A stretch of DNA of 28,493 bases. Origin: DASPOF01 sp035626155 (lineage in GTDB: Bacteria; Desulfobacterota; Binatia; Binatales; Binataceae). This document shows, in pieces, positions 1 to 6,871 of this stretch. Below the pieces are notes generated by a model, which did not search any database, had not been told where the DNA came from, and saw only the letters and a program-made list of their open reading frames with translations. The position numbers and the translations under genes are program-made. The number at the start of each line of letters is the position of its first letter. The stretch's first letter is position 1. Location: contig DASPOF010000022.1 in NCBI GenBank assembly GCA_035626155.1, forward strand, positions 1-28,493, in the 5' to 3' direction.

Positions 1-102
1 GCGCCGGCGCACCAATCGCCGCCTCCGAAATCTCCGCACCCGCGCCAACTGACACGCACCCACGGCGCGCGGCAGAATCGACGTTGGCGGGCGGTTTGCT
101 TG

Positions 103-483
103 CTAAGCGGCGCGGCGGCGTTGCGCCCGGACCGGGCGAATAAGAACCTCGGCCGGAATTCCGAGCCGTTCATTTAGCCGGCGAATCATCTCAAGCGATA
201 GTGCGCGCTTGCGGTGCATCACCTCGTAAACCCGGCTGCGACCGCCGATTACACCTACCAATGCCCGATGATCCAGGCCTTGCTGTTCCAACCGGAACCG
301 GATCGCCTCGATCGGGTCCGGTGCATCTATCGGGAAATGCTTCCGCTCGTAAGCCTCGACGAGCGTCGTCAGTACATCGAGTCGATCCCCTTGGGGCGTT
401 CCTTCCTTGGCGCCCCATAGGCGCTCGATCTCCCTTACCGCCTCCTCGTAATCGCCCTCCTTTCGAATCGGCTTAATCTCCAT
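103..483 (-). CDS. higA: HigA-type antitoxin with HTH domain
   Basis: Antitoxin of a type II toxin-antitoxin pair: it binds and neutralises HigB and represses the shared promoter. The protein is 126 aa. An N-terminal part (about 1-60) is followed by a Cro/C1-type helix-turn-helix at about 60-112, with a recognition-helix-like segment GGRSRVYEVMHRKRALS. The ATG at 483 was chosen because upstream codons read through the toxin gene in another frame and do not look like protein. The gene begins inside the 3' end of higB (11-nt overlap), so the two are probably translationally coupled. Toxin-first order is typical of higBA. The family call comes from matching remembered HigA (COG5499-like) features; pairing with the adjacent HigB strengthens it. 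Confidence 0.88.
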   Translation of the reverse strand: MEIKPIRKEGDYEEAVREIERLWGAKEGTPQGDRLDVLTTLVEAYERKHFPIDAPDPIEAIRFRLEQQGLDHRALVGVIGGRSRVYEVMHRKRALSLEMIRRLNERLGIPAEVLIRPVRAQRRRAA

Positions 484-796
484 ACTTGACCGTCCTCGCA
501 TCAATCTTATCGTAGCCCCGGTGACTGCCGATCCACTTGATGAACAGGACCTGGCGGCCATAATCGACGGCTGCCACCAGCCGATAATCATTCCCCTTGA
601 TGTTGAACACCACCCGGTCGGCACTCACGATGCTGGCCGTTGCGTATCTCTGTTTCACGTCCGCCGAGTTCCGCCAGTGCGCGTGTTGAACCTCGTGAAA
701 CCAGGTGTCGAGCGCCGCCTTCACCGCCCGTTGTCCTTTCTGCCCGCTCAGCGATTCAACGAACCGCATAAGCGTGCTGCGCGCAATCACCCGCAC
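473..796 (-). CDS. higB: HigB-type toxin (mRNA interferase)
   Basis: Toxin of the HigB family (RelE-like fold), expected to cleave mRNA on the ribosome until bound by HigA. The protein is 107 aa, the usual size. The family core is plain: RVVFNIKGNDYRLVAAVDY at 61-79 and the C-terminal GYDKIDARTV. The start is a GTG at 796, chosen because the N-terminus MRVIARSTLMRF then lines up with the usual HigB start. An internal ATG at 769 is an alternative. No convincing ribosome binding site is seen before either. The gene overlaps the following antitoxin by 11 nt. A promoter-like sequence with a palindrome lies immediately upstream. Confidence 0.9.
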   Translation of the reverse strand: MRVIARSTLMRFVESLSGQKGQRAVKAALDTWFHEVQHAHWRNSADVKQRYATASIVSADRVVFNIKGNDYRLVAAVDYGRQVLFIKWIGSHRGYDKIDARTVKYGD

Positions 797-803
797 CGAA
801 TGG

Positions 804-833
804 ACTCTAGCAAAGTTCCCAATCCGGGAACAA
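804..833 (-). promoter_or_regulatory. Putative higBA promoter
   Basis: On the minus strand a -35-like TTGTTC (828-833) and a -10-like TAGAGT (804-809) are separated by 18 nt. The -10 box sits only 7 nt before the higB GTG, so the transcript would be nearly leaderless unless translation starts at the internal ATG at 769. The palindrome at 815-831 fills the spacer. Found by eye only. Confidence 0.4.
815..831. promoter_or_regulatory. Operator-like palindrome GTTCCC-N5-GGGAAC
   Basis: A perfect 6+6 inverted repeat with a 5-nt centre lies between higB (minus) and the CoA-transferase gene (plus), within the spacer of the putative higBA promoter. HTH antitoxins of the HigA family usually autorepress through a palindrome in this position, so this is a likely HigA or HigBA binding site. 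The assignment is inference from position and symmetry. Confidence 0.5.
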
Positions 834-909
834 GCGCCGCGCCGGCCAAGATTTCATTGCGCGGCTCCGATTGCCACAATGGGCCGCGAGAATCGTTCCG
901 GAGGAACTC

Positions 910-2127
910 ATGCCTATTGATCGGCCGCTCGACGGAATCAGGGTGGTGGAATTCGCGATGTGGGTTGCGGGGCCCTCGACCGCGGCGGTGCTCGCCGACT
1001 GGGGCGCGGATGTAATCAAGCTCGAAGATCCCGGTGTCGGCGATCCGATTCGCGGCCTGGCGTTTCGGGCGCCGGGCGATCAAAGCGTCCCGATAAGCCC
1101 GCCCTTCGAGCTCGATAACCGCAACAAACGATCCGTCGCGATCGACCTGCGCCGCCCCGAGGGGCAGGCTTTCGCATACCGGATAATCGGGCGAGCCGAC
1201 GTGTTCGTCACAAGTCTGCGCCTCGATGCGCTCGAACGGATGAAGATGGATTACGCAACACTCGCGGCGGTCAATCCCCACATCGTGTACGCATCGGTCA
1301 ACGGCTATGGCCATCGCGGTCCCGACCGCTTGCGCCCGGCCTATGACTTCGCCGCGTCGTGGGCGCGGTCGGGCCTGATGGCGACGATCAAGGAGCCGGG
1401 ACAGCCGCCGCCCGCACAGCGGCCTGCAATGATCGATCATGCGGTAGGACTCGGACTTGCCGGCGCGATTTCGGCGGCGCTGCTCGCAAGACATCGAACC
1501 GGGCGCGGGCGCGAGGTGCAAATTTCTCTGTACTCGATGGGCCTGTGGATGAACGGCACGGATCTGACGGTGGGGCTGATAGCCGGCCGATGCCCCGAAT
1601 CGGAAGGACGCGCGCAGCGCATAAATCCGCTGTGGAGTTCGTACGAGTGCAAGGACGGGAAGTGGATTTACTTCGTGATGCTCCAGGCCGATCGATACTG
1701 GCGCCAGTTCTGCGCCGCACTAGGCCGTCCGGAATGGGAGAACGATCCGAGATTCGCCAACCAGGGCCTGCGCGCGCTGAACTGCGCCGCGATGACCGCG
1801 GAAATCGATGCCGCGATGGCGGCGCGCACGGGTGCTGAATGGGGGCCGGTTTTCGATCAATATCAACTGATCTGGGCGCCGATGCGCACCGATGCGGAGG
1901 TGCTCGCCGATCCGCAGGCGCAGGAGATCGGAGCCTTCGCGCCGGTGGACCATCCGCGCATCCCCGGATGCCGGGTCGTCGATAGCCCGGTCAAATTCGC
2001 CGATGTCCCGCAAGGCCCTCATCGCCCGGCCCCCGAACTCGGCCAGCATACCGAGGAGGTCGCGCTCGAGGTCGGGCTGACCTGGGACGATATCGCGAGG
2101 CTGAAGGAATCCGGGGCGCTCGGATAG
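910..2127 (+). CDS. CaiB/BaiF family class III CoA-transferase
   Basis: Family III CoA-transferases move CoA between acyl groups through an aspartyl-CoA anhydride intermediate. The protein is 405 aa, the normal length. The N-terminus (PLDGIRVVEFAMWVAGPSTAAVLADWGADVIKLEDP) is the standard opening of the family. Asp176 in PAMIDHAVGLGLAGAISAAL is at the place expected for the catalytic aspartate, followed by the usual TGRGREVQISL strand. The ATG at 910 was chosen because GGAGGAA lies just upstream and the family start fits. The acyl substrate cannot be told from sequence. The gene stands alone on its strand but is close to the catabolic operon at 4.8-8.9 kb. Its stop codon touches a repeat element. 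Confidence 0.93.
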   Translation: MPIDRPLDGIRVVEFAMWVAGPSTAAVLADWGADVIKLEDPGVGDPIRGLAFRAPGDQSVPISPPFELDNRNKRSVAIDLRRPEGQAFAYRIIGRADVFVTSLRLDALERMKMDYATLAAVNPHIVYASVNGYGHRGPDRLRPAYDFAASWARSGLMATIKEPGQPPPAQRPAMIDHAVGLGLAGAISAALLARHRTGRGREVQISLYSMGLWMNGTDLTVGLIAGRCPESEGRAQRINPLWSSYECKDGKWIYFVMLQADRYWRQFCAALGRPEWENDPRFANQGLRALNCAAMTAEIDAAMAARTGAEWGPVFDQYQLIWAPMRTDAEVLADPQAQEIGAFAPVDHPRIPGCRVVDSPVKFADVPQGPHRPAPELGQHTEEVALEVGLTWDDIARLKESGALG

Positions 2128-2285
2128 CAGGATGTTGAGAAGAGTCTGATCATCGCACCTCGCTTGCGGCGGCGTCTCAACATCCTGCGTGAAAGATGGC
2201 TGCTTTCCTCTATCTTCTCCCCCGGTCTTTTCCGGGGGAGATAAGAGAGGGGGAGCAGGCTGTGGCTTGTTACCAGCCTGCGGGC
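2128..2285. repeat. 158-bp structured repeat, copy A
   Basis: This stretch matches 26185-26342 over its whole length with no net indel. It has three parts. First is a 14-bp perfect inverted repeat, GCAGGATGTTGAGA (2127-2140) and its complement (2175-2188), around a 34-nt centre. Second is a hairpin CTCCCCCGG-tctttt-CCGGGGGAG (2217-2240) with weaker outer pairing. Third is GCAGGCTG-N11-CAGCCTGC (2255-2281). Arms and hairpins are near-identical between copies, but the 34-nt centre matches at only about 20 positions. No protein-coding capacity is credible. It resembles a non-autonomous, REP- or MITE-like family element. Confidence 0.85.
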
Positions 2286-2467
2286 TGCGGGCGCATCGGC
2301 CGCATGGTGGGCGGATTGGCGGCCGCATGCCGGGGCCGCGATGCCCGGAGTCGCCAAAGTCCGTGTAAAATAAAGACTTTTCGGCGTTTTCGGTCTCTGG
2401 ATTGACTGTCCCGGCGCCGCATCCGTATCATTTTCTGGCTCCCCGTGGAGGTTCATGGGCCGTGCGA
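2286..2467. other. Gene-free stretch with promoter
   Basis: Together with the repeat before it, this makes about 330 bases without a gene. Apart from the promoter-like TTGACT/TATCAT at 2402-2431 and a GGAGG at 2447-2451, nothing recognisable is present. A tiny out-of-frame reading frame starts at 2455 just after the GGAGG and ends after 11 codons, overlapping the next gene's start. It could be a leader peptide or chance. Confidence 0.4.
2402..2431 (+). promoter_or_regulatory. Putative sigma70 promoter for the metalloprotein gene
   Basis: TTGACT (2402-2407) and TATCAT (2426-2431) are each one base from the consensus hexamers, with an 18-nt spacer. A transcript would begin near 2438, about 25-30 nt before the chosen start codon. 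This argues against a start codon as far upstream as 2402 for the following gene. Confidence 0.55.
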
Positions 2468-2962
2468 ATGATAACCCCGCCAGTCGCTGAGAGGCGTGCG
2501 ATCGACCGGGACCTTTCCAACTACTTTCGGACCCACCGGAAGGCGTCGTTCAACCGCGCGGTCTCGCAACTATGCCGCTACTTCAACGTGAAGCGGCCGC
2601 GGATCGAATGGTACGAGTACATCGACTGGGGCAAGACCGCGGGCAAGACCTTCGAGGACGGCAAAATCATCCTCGTCCATCCCGAGAACTGGAAGCGCGG
2701 ACGCGTCTACAACAGCGAACGCATGTGGGTCCAGATGATCTACCACGAGATGGGTCATTACCTGTTCTGGACCGACGCGGAGCGCAAGGCTGACGCCTTC
2801 ATGCGCCGGATGGTCACCGGGCTGAGGCCGCCAAGCGCGCGCAATCGCCGCGTCCGGCGCGGTATACTGTGTGCGAGGCGATCGGCGGCCAGCAGCCGCC
2901 GGCGAAGGACTCGCGCCGGCGCTCGCGCGCGACAGCCGCGCCGCGCCCGCCGCGCCGCGTAA
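2468..2962 (+). CDS. Small HExxH putative zinc metallopeptidase
   Basis: A 164-aa protein with a zinc-binding motif: HEMGH at about 93-97, then ERKADAF at 105-111, whose Glu105 is in the position of the third ligand in gluzincin or M78-like (ImmA/IrrE-type) proteins. The segment before it (20-90) is a compact, well-composed domain. The last 45-50 residues are an Arg/Ala-rich low-complexity tail and may not be functional protein. The start is uncertain. ATG 2468 lies 16 nt from the GGAGG at 2447-2451, and an in-frame GTG at 2462 has better spacing. A promoter-like sequence precedes it. Substrate is unknown. The protein could act on itself, on a regulator, or not be a protease. The next gene follows within 15 nt. 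Confidence 0.7.
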   Translation: MITPPVAERRAIDRDLSNYFRTHRKASFNRAVSQLCRYFNVKRPRIEWYEYIDWGKTAGKTFEDGKIILVHPENWKRGRVYNSERMWVQMIYHEMGHYLFWTDAERKADAFMRRMVTGLRPPSARNRRVRRGILCARRSAASSRRRRTRAGARARQPRRARRAA

Positions 2963-2976
2963 CAGGCATTACCACG

Positions 2977-3525
2977 ATGGCGAGCAAGCCCAACGTCGAA
3001 AACCGCTGGTGGGTAGAGACCACCTTCAAGAAGCCGAAGAAGGCCAAGTCGGAAGTCGAGATGCCGCAGCTTCCGGTCGCGATGGCCTTTTACCAGGCCG
3101 CTCGCGACTACGATCAGGAGCGCGCCAAGGACGATCTCACCGACAACAACCTTCGCATCGCGCGCCAGGCCGACACGAAGCAGGGCGAGTGGGTTTACGT
3201 CGCAATGACCGAGGAGCACTACCCGCCACACCTCATCAAGCGAATCAAGGATGAGTTCCGGCTTCCTCGCGAGGCGCGCGGGATCGTGCTCGACCACGGC
3301 CGCCTCGTGCGCCTGCTCATCTGCGGGCCGCAAATCGAAGACTGGATGATCGACGTGACTCTCAGCGACGAGCCGTCGGTGGATGCCTACGTGTGGAACG
3401 TGATGTACCGCGAGCAGCTTTTCCGGCGCGCCGAGGAGGCGCTCCGTCAAGCGCGCAAGTGGGCGCTCAACCTCATCCAGTATCCGCCCCCGCGCGACGA
3501 ACCCTTCCGCGGCGCGCTCCTGTAG
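2977..3525 (+). CDS. Conserved-looking protein of unknown function
   Basis: I do not recognise this 182-aa protein. It looks like a real soluble cytoplasmic protein, with mixed charged and aromatic composition, no signal peptide, no membrane segment and no low complexity from the chosen start on. It opens with a Trp/Lys-rich segment (ENRWWVETTFKKPKK) and has a helical, charged C-terminus (YREQLFRRAEEALRQARKWALN). ATG 2977 was chosen because the codons before it (from 2869) encode an Arg/Ser/Pro-rich string similar in style to the preceding gene's tail. No clear ribosome binding site is seen. It follows the metalloprotein gene by 14 nt, so the two may be co-transcribed and functionally linked. 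Confidence 0.72.
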   Translation: MASKPNVENRWWVETTFKKPKKAKSEVEMPQLPVAMAFYQAARDYDQERAKDDLTDNNLRIARQADTKQGEWVYVAMTEEHYPPHLIKRIKDEFRLPREARGIVLDHGRLVRLLICGPQIEDWMIDVTLSDEPSVDAYVWNVMYREQLFRRAEEALRQARKWALNLIQYPPPRDEPFRGALL

Positions 3526-3636
3526 TACGCCGGCGCGTTGCGCGCGCGCTGCGATGATCGAGCGGCGCGCGCTTGCGGCCGGCCTGCAGTATCGCAAGAC
3601 CCCCGAACCGGCTAAGCTCCGACCAGGTGCTGCGCC

Positions 3637-4782
3637 ATGAAATTCCTTCCGCTCGTGCTCAGAAATCTCCGGCGCAACCGGCGCCGAACGATCCTGACCG
3701 TGCTCTCGATCGCGGTCTCCATTTTCGTTTTCGCGGCGCTGATCAGCATGCCGAGCCTTATCCAGCAGATACTTCGTGACCGCGCGAATTCGCTTCGATT
3801 GATATCGTTCTGCAAGGCCGGATTCTTTTATCCTCTTCCCGAGGCGTATGTCGGCCGCATCCAGAGCATCCCTCATGTCGAGGCGGTCGCCGGCGAAACC
3901 ATATTCATGGGGACGTACCGCGATCCCAAGGACCTGGTTCCGAGCGCGGCGCTGGATCCGGATCACGTCGAAGATATTTGGGGCGACTGGAAAGTAGGCC
4001 GGGCGGATGCCGAGGAATTCCGCCGCGTCAAGACCGGTGCGCTGGTCGGGCCCACGCTGCTCAGCCGCTTTCGATGGAAGGTGGGCGATCGCGTTACTCT
4101 GCGCGGAACGGTCTTCCCGGTGGACGTGGAGCTGACGATTGTCGGTACGCTCGGCGGGACCGCGCCGCCGTATGCGCTGATGTTCCGGCGCGACTACCTG
4201 GATGAAGTTCTCGGGCGGCCGGGCACGGTCAACCTGATCTGGATCAAGGTCGATAGTTCGAAATGGATCCCGTCGGTGATCGCCGACGTCGATGAGAAAT
4301 TCGCGAACTCATCGGCCGAAACCAAGACTCAATCTGAACTTGGAGTTTCGCTCAGCCAGATGGGGGCGTGGCGTCCGCTGATCGACGGAATCGAGGGGAT
4401 CGCACTCGTCGTGATCTTTGCGATTGGCCTGGTCGCGGTGAACACCGCCGCGATGTCGATTCGCGAGCGCCGGCAGGAACTTGCCGTGATGCGCGCGATC
4501 GGGTTCACGCGCCCGGTCATCGTCTCGTGCCTGGTGTCGGAGGGCCTGCTGATCGGAGCGCTCGGCGGCGGCCTCGGTTGCCTGGCTGCGTACCTGGGCC
4601 TCAAGCTCGTGCCGTACGCATCGGAGAGCCTCGGCATGTTCGCATTCATGCTCGTAATGTCGCGGAAAGTCGCCGCCGAGAGCCTGCTTGTCGCAATTCT
4701 GATCGGGCTGGGCAGCAGCATTCTGCCCGCGAGCGCAGCGACGCGTGGCGACGTCGCCGGTTCGCTGCGCGCGGTGATTTAA
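3637..4782 (+). CDS. FtsX/MacB-type ABC transporter permease
   Basis: A 381-aa inner-membrane permease of the FtsX/MacB/LolC superfamily. It has one N-terminal membrane segment at about 18-38, a periplasmic domain (about 40-250), and three C-terminal segments near 253-275, 297-322 and 345-367. The cytoplasmic loop SIRERRQELAVMRAIGFTR (274-292) is the family hallmark that contacts the ATPase. Such permeases use the ATPase to drive mechanical work on lipoproteins, lipids, peptides or cell-wall enzymes rather than classical import. No ATP-binding subunit is encoded next to it in this window, so the partner must be elsewhere. The start ATG 3637 gives the typical short basic N-terminus. Confidence 0.9.
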   Translation: MKFLPLVLRNLRRNRRRTILTVLSIAVSIFVFAALISMPSLIQQILRDRANSLRLISFCKAGFFYPLPEAYVGRIQSIPHVEAVAGETIFMGTYRDPKDLVPSAALDPDHVEDIWGDWKVGRADAEEFRRVKTGALVGPTLLSRFRWKVGDRVTLRGTVFPVDVELTIVGTLGGTAPPYALMFRRDYLDEVLGRPGTVNLIWIKVDSSKWIPSVIADVDEKFANSSAETKTQSELGVSLSQMGAWRPLIDGIEGIALVVIFAIGLVAVNTAAMSIRERRQELAVMRAIGFTRPVIVSCLVSEGLLIGALGGGLGCLAAYLGLKLVPYASESLGMFAFMLVMSRKVAAESLLVAILIGLGSSILPASAATRGDVAGSLRAVI

Positions 4783-4844
4783 TCACCACCTGCGGCGACG
4801 ATCGTCGGACTTGCCGTGAAGGATGCCGGCGGCGAGCGCCGCGG

Positions 4845-5261
4845 CTATTTGGGGAACTGGACGGTCGCGGTGCCGGTCACGAGGCGCTCGGCGTCCTCGT
4901 TTTCGATCCACACGTCGATTTCGACGGTTCGATCTTCCGGGGTCGCGTGCGTGATGAACCCGTGGAACGTGATCGTGTGGTCGGGCTGGACGGGCACGCG
5001 ATAAGTCGTGCCGATCCTCTGCAATTTCGCGCCGCCCTCCGGACCGAGCCAATCGGTCACGAATTTGCACAACAGCCCGAGGCTCATGTTGCCGGGCAGG
5101 ATCATCCCGGGCAGCCCCTCCTTGCGCGCGCCTTCATCGTCGGTGAATCGCGGCGCATCCATGCCGCCCGATCGCGCGTAGCGCCGGCACTGATCCTTGC
5201 TGATGAAGACCTCGAGCGGTCCGAGCGTGTCACCGATTTTTGCGTCTGCGAATGTTCTCAC
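4845..5261 (-). CDS. MaoC-like hot-dog protein, small subunit type
   Basis: A 138-aa single hot-dog protein of the MaoC dehydratase family, whose members hydrate enoyl-CoA or related thioesters, often as heterodimers. The segment YARSGGMDAPRFTDDEGARKE sits where MaoC hydratases carry the Asp-x-Asn-Pro-x-His motif. By my alignment the Asp is displaced and the His is replaced by Phe, so the usual catalytic dyad looks absent. The start is a GTG at 5261. It is the last gene of the six-gene minus-strand operon, 23 nt after the other MaoC-like gene, as expected for two subunits of one enzyme (compare ChsH1/ChsH2, HadA/HadB). Substrate is unknown. Confidence 0.82.
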   Translation of the reverse strand: MRTFADAKIGDTLGPLEVFISKDQCRRYARSGGMDAPRFTDDEGARKEGLPGMILPGNMSLGLLCKFVTDWLGPEGGAKLQRIGTTYRVPVQPDHTITFHGFITHATPEDRTVEIDVWIENEDAERLVTGTATVQFPK

Positions 5262-5284
5262 TGGGTTTGACCGATGCCGGCCCT

Positions 5285-5728
5285 TCAGGGGCGATTCATG
5301 AATCGGTGGTCGACATGCGCGACCACCTCGCGGTTCTGGTTCCTGAGTGTTGAGCGGATTACGACGAAGACCATCGAGCCCGACCGCCCGGTCTTTTCGT
5401 AAATCTCTTTGACGTAAGAAGTGAGCGTGATCTCATCGCCGGCCCGTACCGGTCGTACGAACTCGACATCCTTGCCCGCATCGAAGCCGCGCTGGCCGAA
5501 GCGCGGGATGTGCTCGAAGAAGTGCCGTCCGTTGCGAAACGATACCGCGAACGACGGCGGCGCTACGAGTTCGCCATACGGGCCCTTCTTCGCCGCCTGC
5601 TCGTCGTTATAGATCGGATTGGACTCGCCGAGCGCCTCGCAAAATTTCTCTATGTCCTCGGCGCTGACCTTGACCGGATCGGTCTCCTCGAAAATGTGAT
5701 TGATGAGGGAGGGATCGAAATCAACCAT
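5285..5728 (-). CDS. MaoC N-terminal-type (FAS1-like) dehydratase subunit
   Basis: A 147-aa hot-dog protein matching the MaoC_dehydrat_N (FAS1-like) type: VSAEDIEKFCEALGESNPIYND, followed by the family's LVAPPSFAVSF. The catalytic motif reads Glu-Ser-Asn-Pro-Ile-Tyr instead of Asp-x-Asn-Pro-x-His, which is common in the structural subunit of heterodimeric hydratases. The ATG at 5728 was chosen over one ten codons upstream because a GAGG-rich ribosome binding site precedes it and the upstream codons overlap the PHP gene. Expected role is to bind the acyl-CoA together with the 4845-5261 product. It lies 4 nt after the PHP gene in the operon. Confidence 0.87.
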   Translation of the reverse strand: MVDFDPSLINHIFEETDPVKVSAEDIEKFCEALGESNPIYNDEQAAKKGPYGELVAPPSFAVSFRNGRHFFEHIPRFGQRGFDAGKDVEFVRPVRAGDEITLTSYVKEIYEKTGRSGSMVFVVIRSTLRNQNREVVAHVDHRFMNRP

Positions 5729-5732
5729 TACC

Positions 5733-6416
5733 TTACCTCGGCTCCACGGCGACTGCATTGGTTACCGGCTGGCGGCGCGGGCGGAAATCGACCGGCTCGT
5801 ACTGGCCGGTCTTGAGTTCCCGCACGAGATCTTCGATCGAGCGGATGTCGGCGGCAAAGCGCGTCGCGCAAAGCCCGATAAGACTGACGAGATGGCTGTC
5901 CGAACCTCCCGTCGCGCGGTAGCCGTAGCGCCTGATGAGCTCGGCGCTCTGCTCATCCTCGCCCTTGCGCGAACCGCCGTTGAGAAGCTCGACTGCGACC
6001 ACGTTGTTGAGCGGGGGCTTGGTCCGATAGTGCTCGCACATCCCGATATTCGGGCGCCCCGGATGGCACGGCACGGCGAGTCCGCCCATCCGCGCGACCT
6101 CATCGAGCAACTCCTGCGCGTCGAGCCGCACGTTGGCGAAGTCGAACCGCTTGAGGATGTCCTCGTTCACGCCGAAGACGAGCACGTGGCCGTAATTGGT
6201 CTCCACCTCCGAGGCGCGCAACACCATGACCCCGTACTTATCTTCGAGGTGGCGGTAGTCGGCTTTGCGGTTGAACTGGCGATGCTCGGTGAGAACGATC
6301 CCATCGAGCGGACGCTCGGAGTGACGCAGCTGAATCCAGTTGAGATAGGCCTCTACCGGTGCGCGGCTGTCCTCCGAGGCTTCGCTATGCGAATGCAAAT
6401 CAAGGGTTGTGGCCAC
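5733..6416 (-). CDS. PHP-domain metal-dependent hydrolase
   Basis: A 227-aa PHP-fold protein with the full set of metal ligands visible: DLHSHS (His8, His10), TEH (Glu44, His45), Glu70 in ASEVET, His77 in GHVLVFG, His118 in VPCHPGR, and GGSDSH (Asp173, His175). The trinuclear metal site therefore looks intact. Known PHP proteins are phosphoesterases (histidinol phosphatase, RNase AM/YciV, polymerase-associated), so hydrolysis of a phosphoester is the default guess. The start is a GTG at 6416 giving the canonical short lead into DLHSHS. It is embedded between the DUF35 and MaoC genes of a CoA-type operon, with gaps of 13 and 4 nt. The role there is not known. Confidence 0.88.
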   Translation of the reverse strand: MATTLDLHSHSEASEDSRAPVEAYLNWIQLRHSERPLDGIVLTEHRQFNRKADYRHLEDKYGVMVLRASEVETNYGHVLVFGVNEDILKRFDFANVRLDAQELLDEVARMGGLAVPCHPGRPNIGMCEHYRTKPPLNNVVAVELLNGGSRKGEDEQSAELIRRYGYRATGGSDSHLVSLIGLCATRFAADIRSIEDLVRELKTGQYEPVDFRPRRQPVTNAVAVEPR

Positions 6417-6429
6417 CAGGTTCTGATCC

Positions 6430-6855
6430 TTACTTCGCCGGGCGGAACTTGACGAGCGTCACCTCGGGCGTGACGTCATCGAACACGACCTCGACGGGCA
6501 TACCTATTTTAACCTCTTCGGGGCGGCAGTCGACAAGGTTTGTCATCATCTTGAGACCCTCGTCGAGTTCCACGTACGCCATGATGTAGGGCAGCGATTC
6601 CCGCCATCCGGGCGCCTGGTTCTGGTAGGTCGCCGTGAAGGTGTAGACCTTGCCGCGCCCGCGCGACTTGATCCATTCGGTGCGCGGCGAGAGACATCGC
6701 GCGCATTGCGCGCGCGCGTAGTAGCGCAGCTCGCCGCAGTCGCGGCACTTCTGGACGTAGAGTTCGTGGCGCTGAGCGGCCTCCCACCACGGCCGGCTTT
6801 CCTCATCGATATGCGGGAGGGGCTTGGAATATTTCTGCGGTTTCTGGTCAGCCAT
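6430..6855 (-). CDS. DUF35 zinc-ribbon/OB-fold acyl-CoA-binding protein
   Basis: A 141-aa protein of the Zn-ribbon plus OB-fold (DUF35) family, which partners thiolase-fold enzymes and is thought to bind CoA. The zinc ribbon cysteines are Cys37, Cys40, Cys51 and Cys54 in QKCRDCGELRYYARAQCARC. The OB part follows (about 65-141, GKVYTFTATYQNQAPGWRE...). A good ribosome binding site (GGAGGGAAGGG) precedes ATG 6855. The gene is 16 nt downstream of the thiolase-like gene, the standard pairing. In the steroid enzyme ChsH2 this domain is fused to a MaoC-like domain and binds the aldolase Ltp2; here it is a separate protein. Confidence 0.92.
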   Translation of the reverse strand: MADQKPQKYSKPLPHIDEESRPWWEAAQRHELYVQKCRDCGELRYYARAQCARCLSPRTEWIKSRGRGKVYTFTATYQNQAPGWRESLPYIMAYVELDEGLKMMTNLVDCRPEEVKIGMPVEVVFDDVTPEVTLVKFRPAK

Positions 6856-6871
6856 TTCCCTTCCCTCCGCC

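Noticed and set aside
2862..2870. TATACT as a -10 box for the unknown gene at 2977
   Set aside because: No acceptable -35 hexamer lies upstream and it falls within the preceding gene's low-complexity tail.
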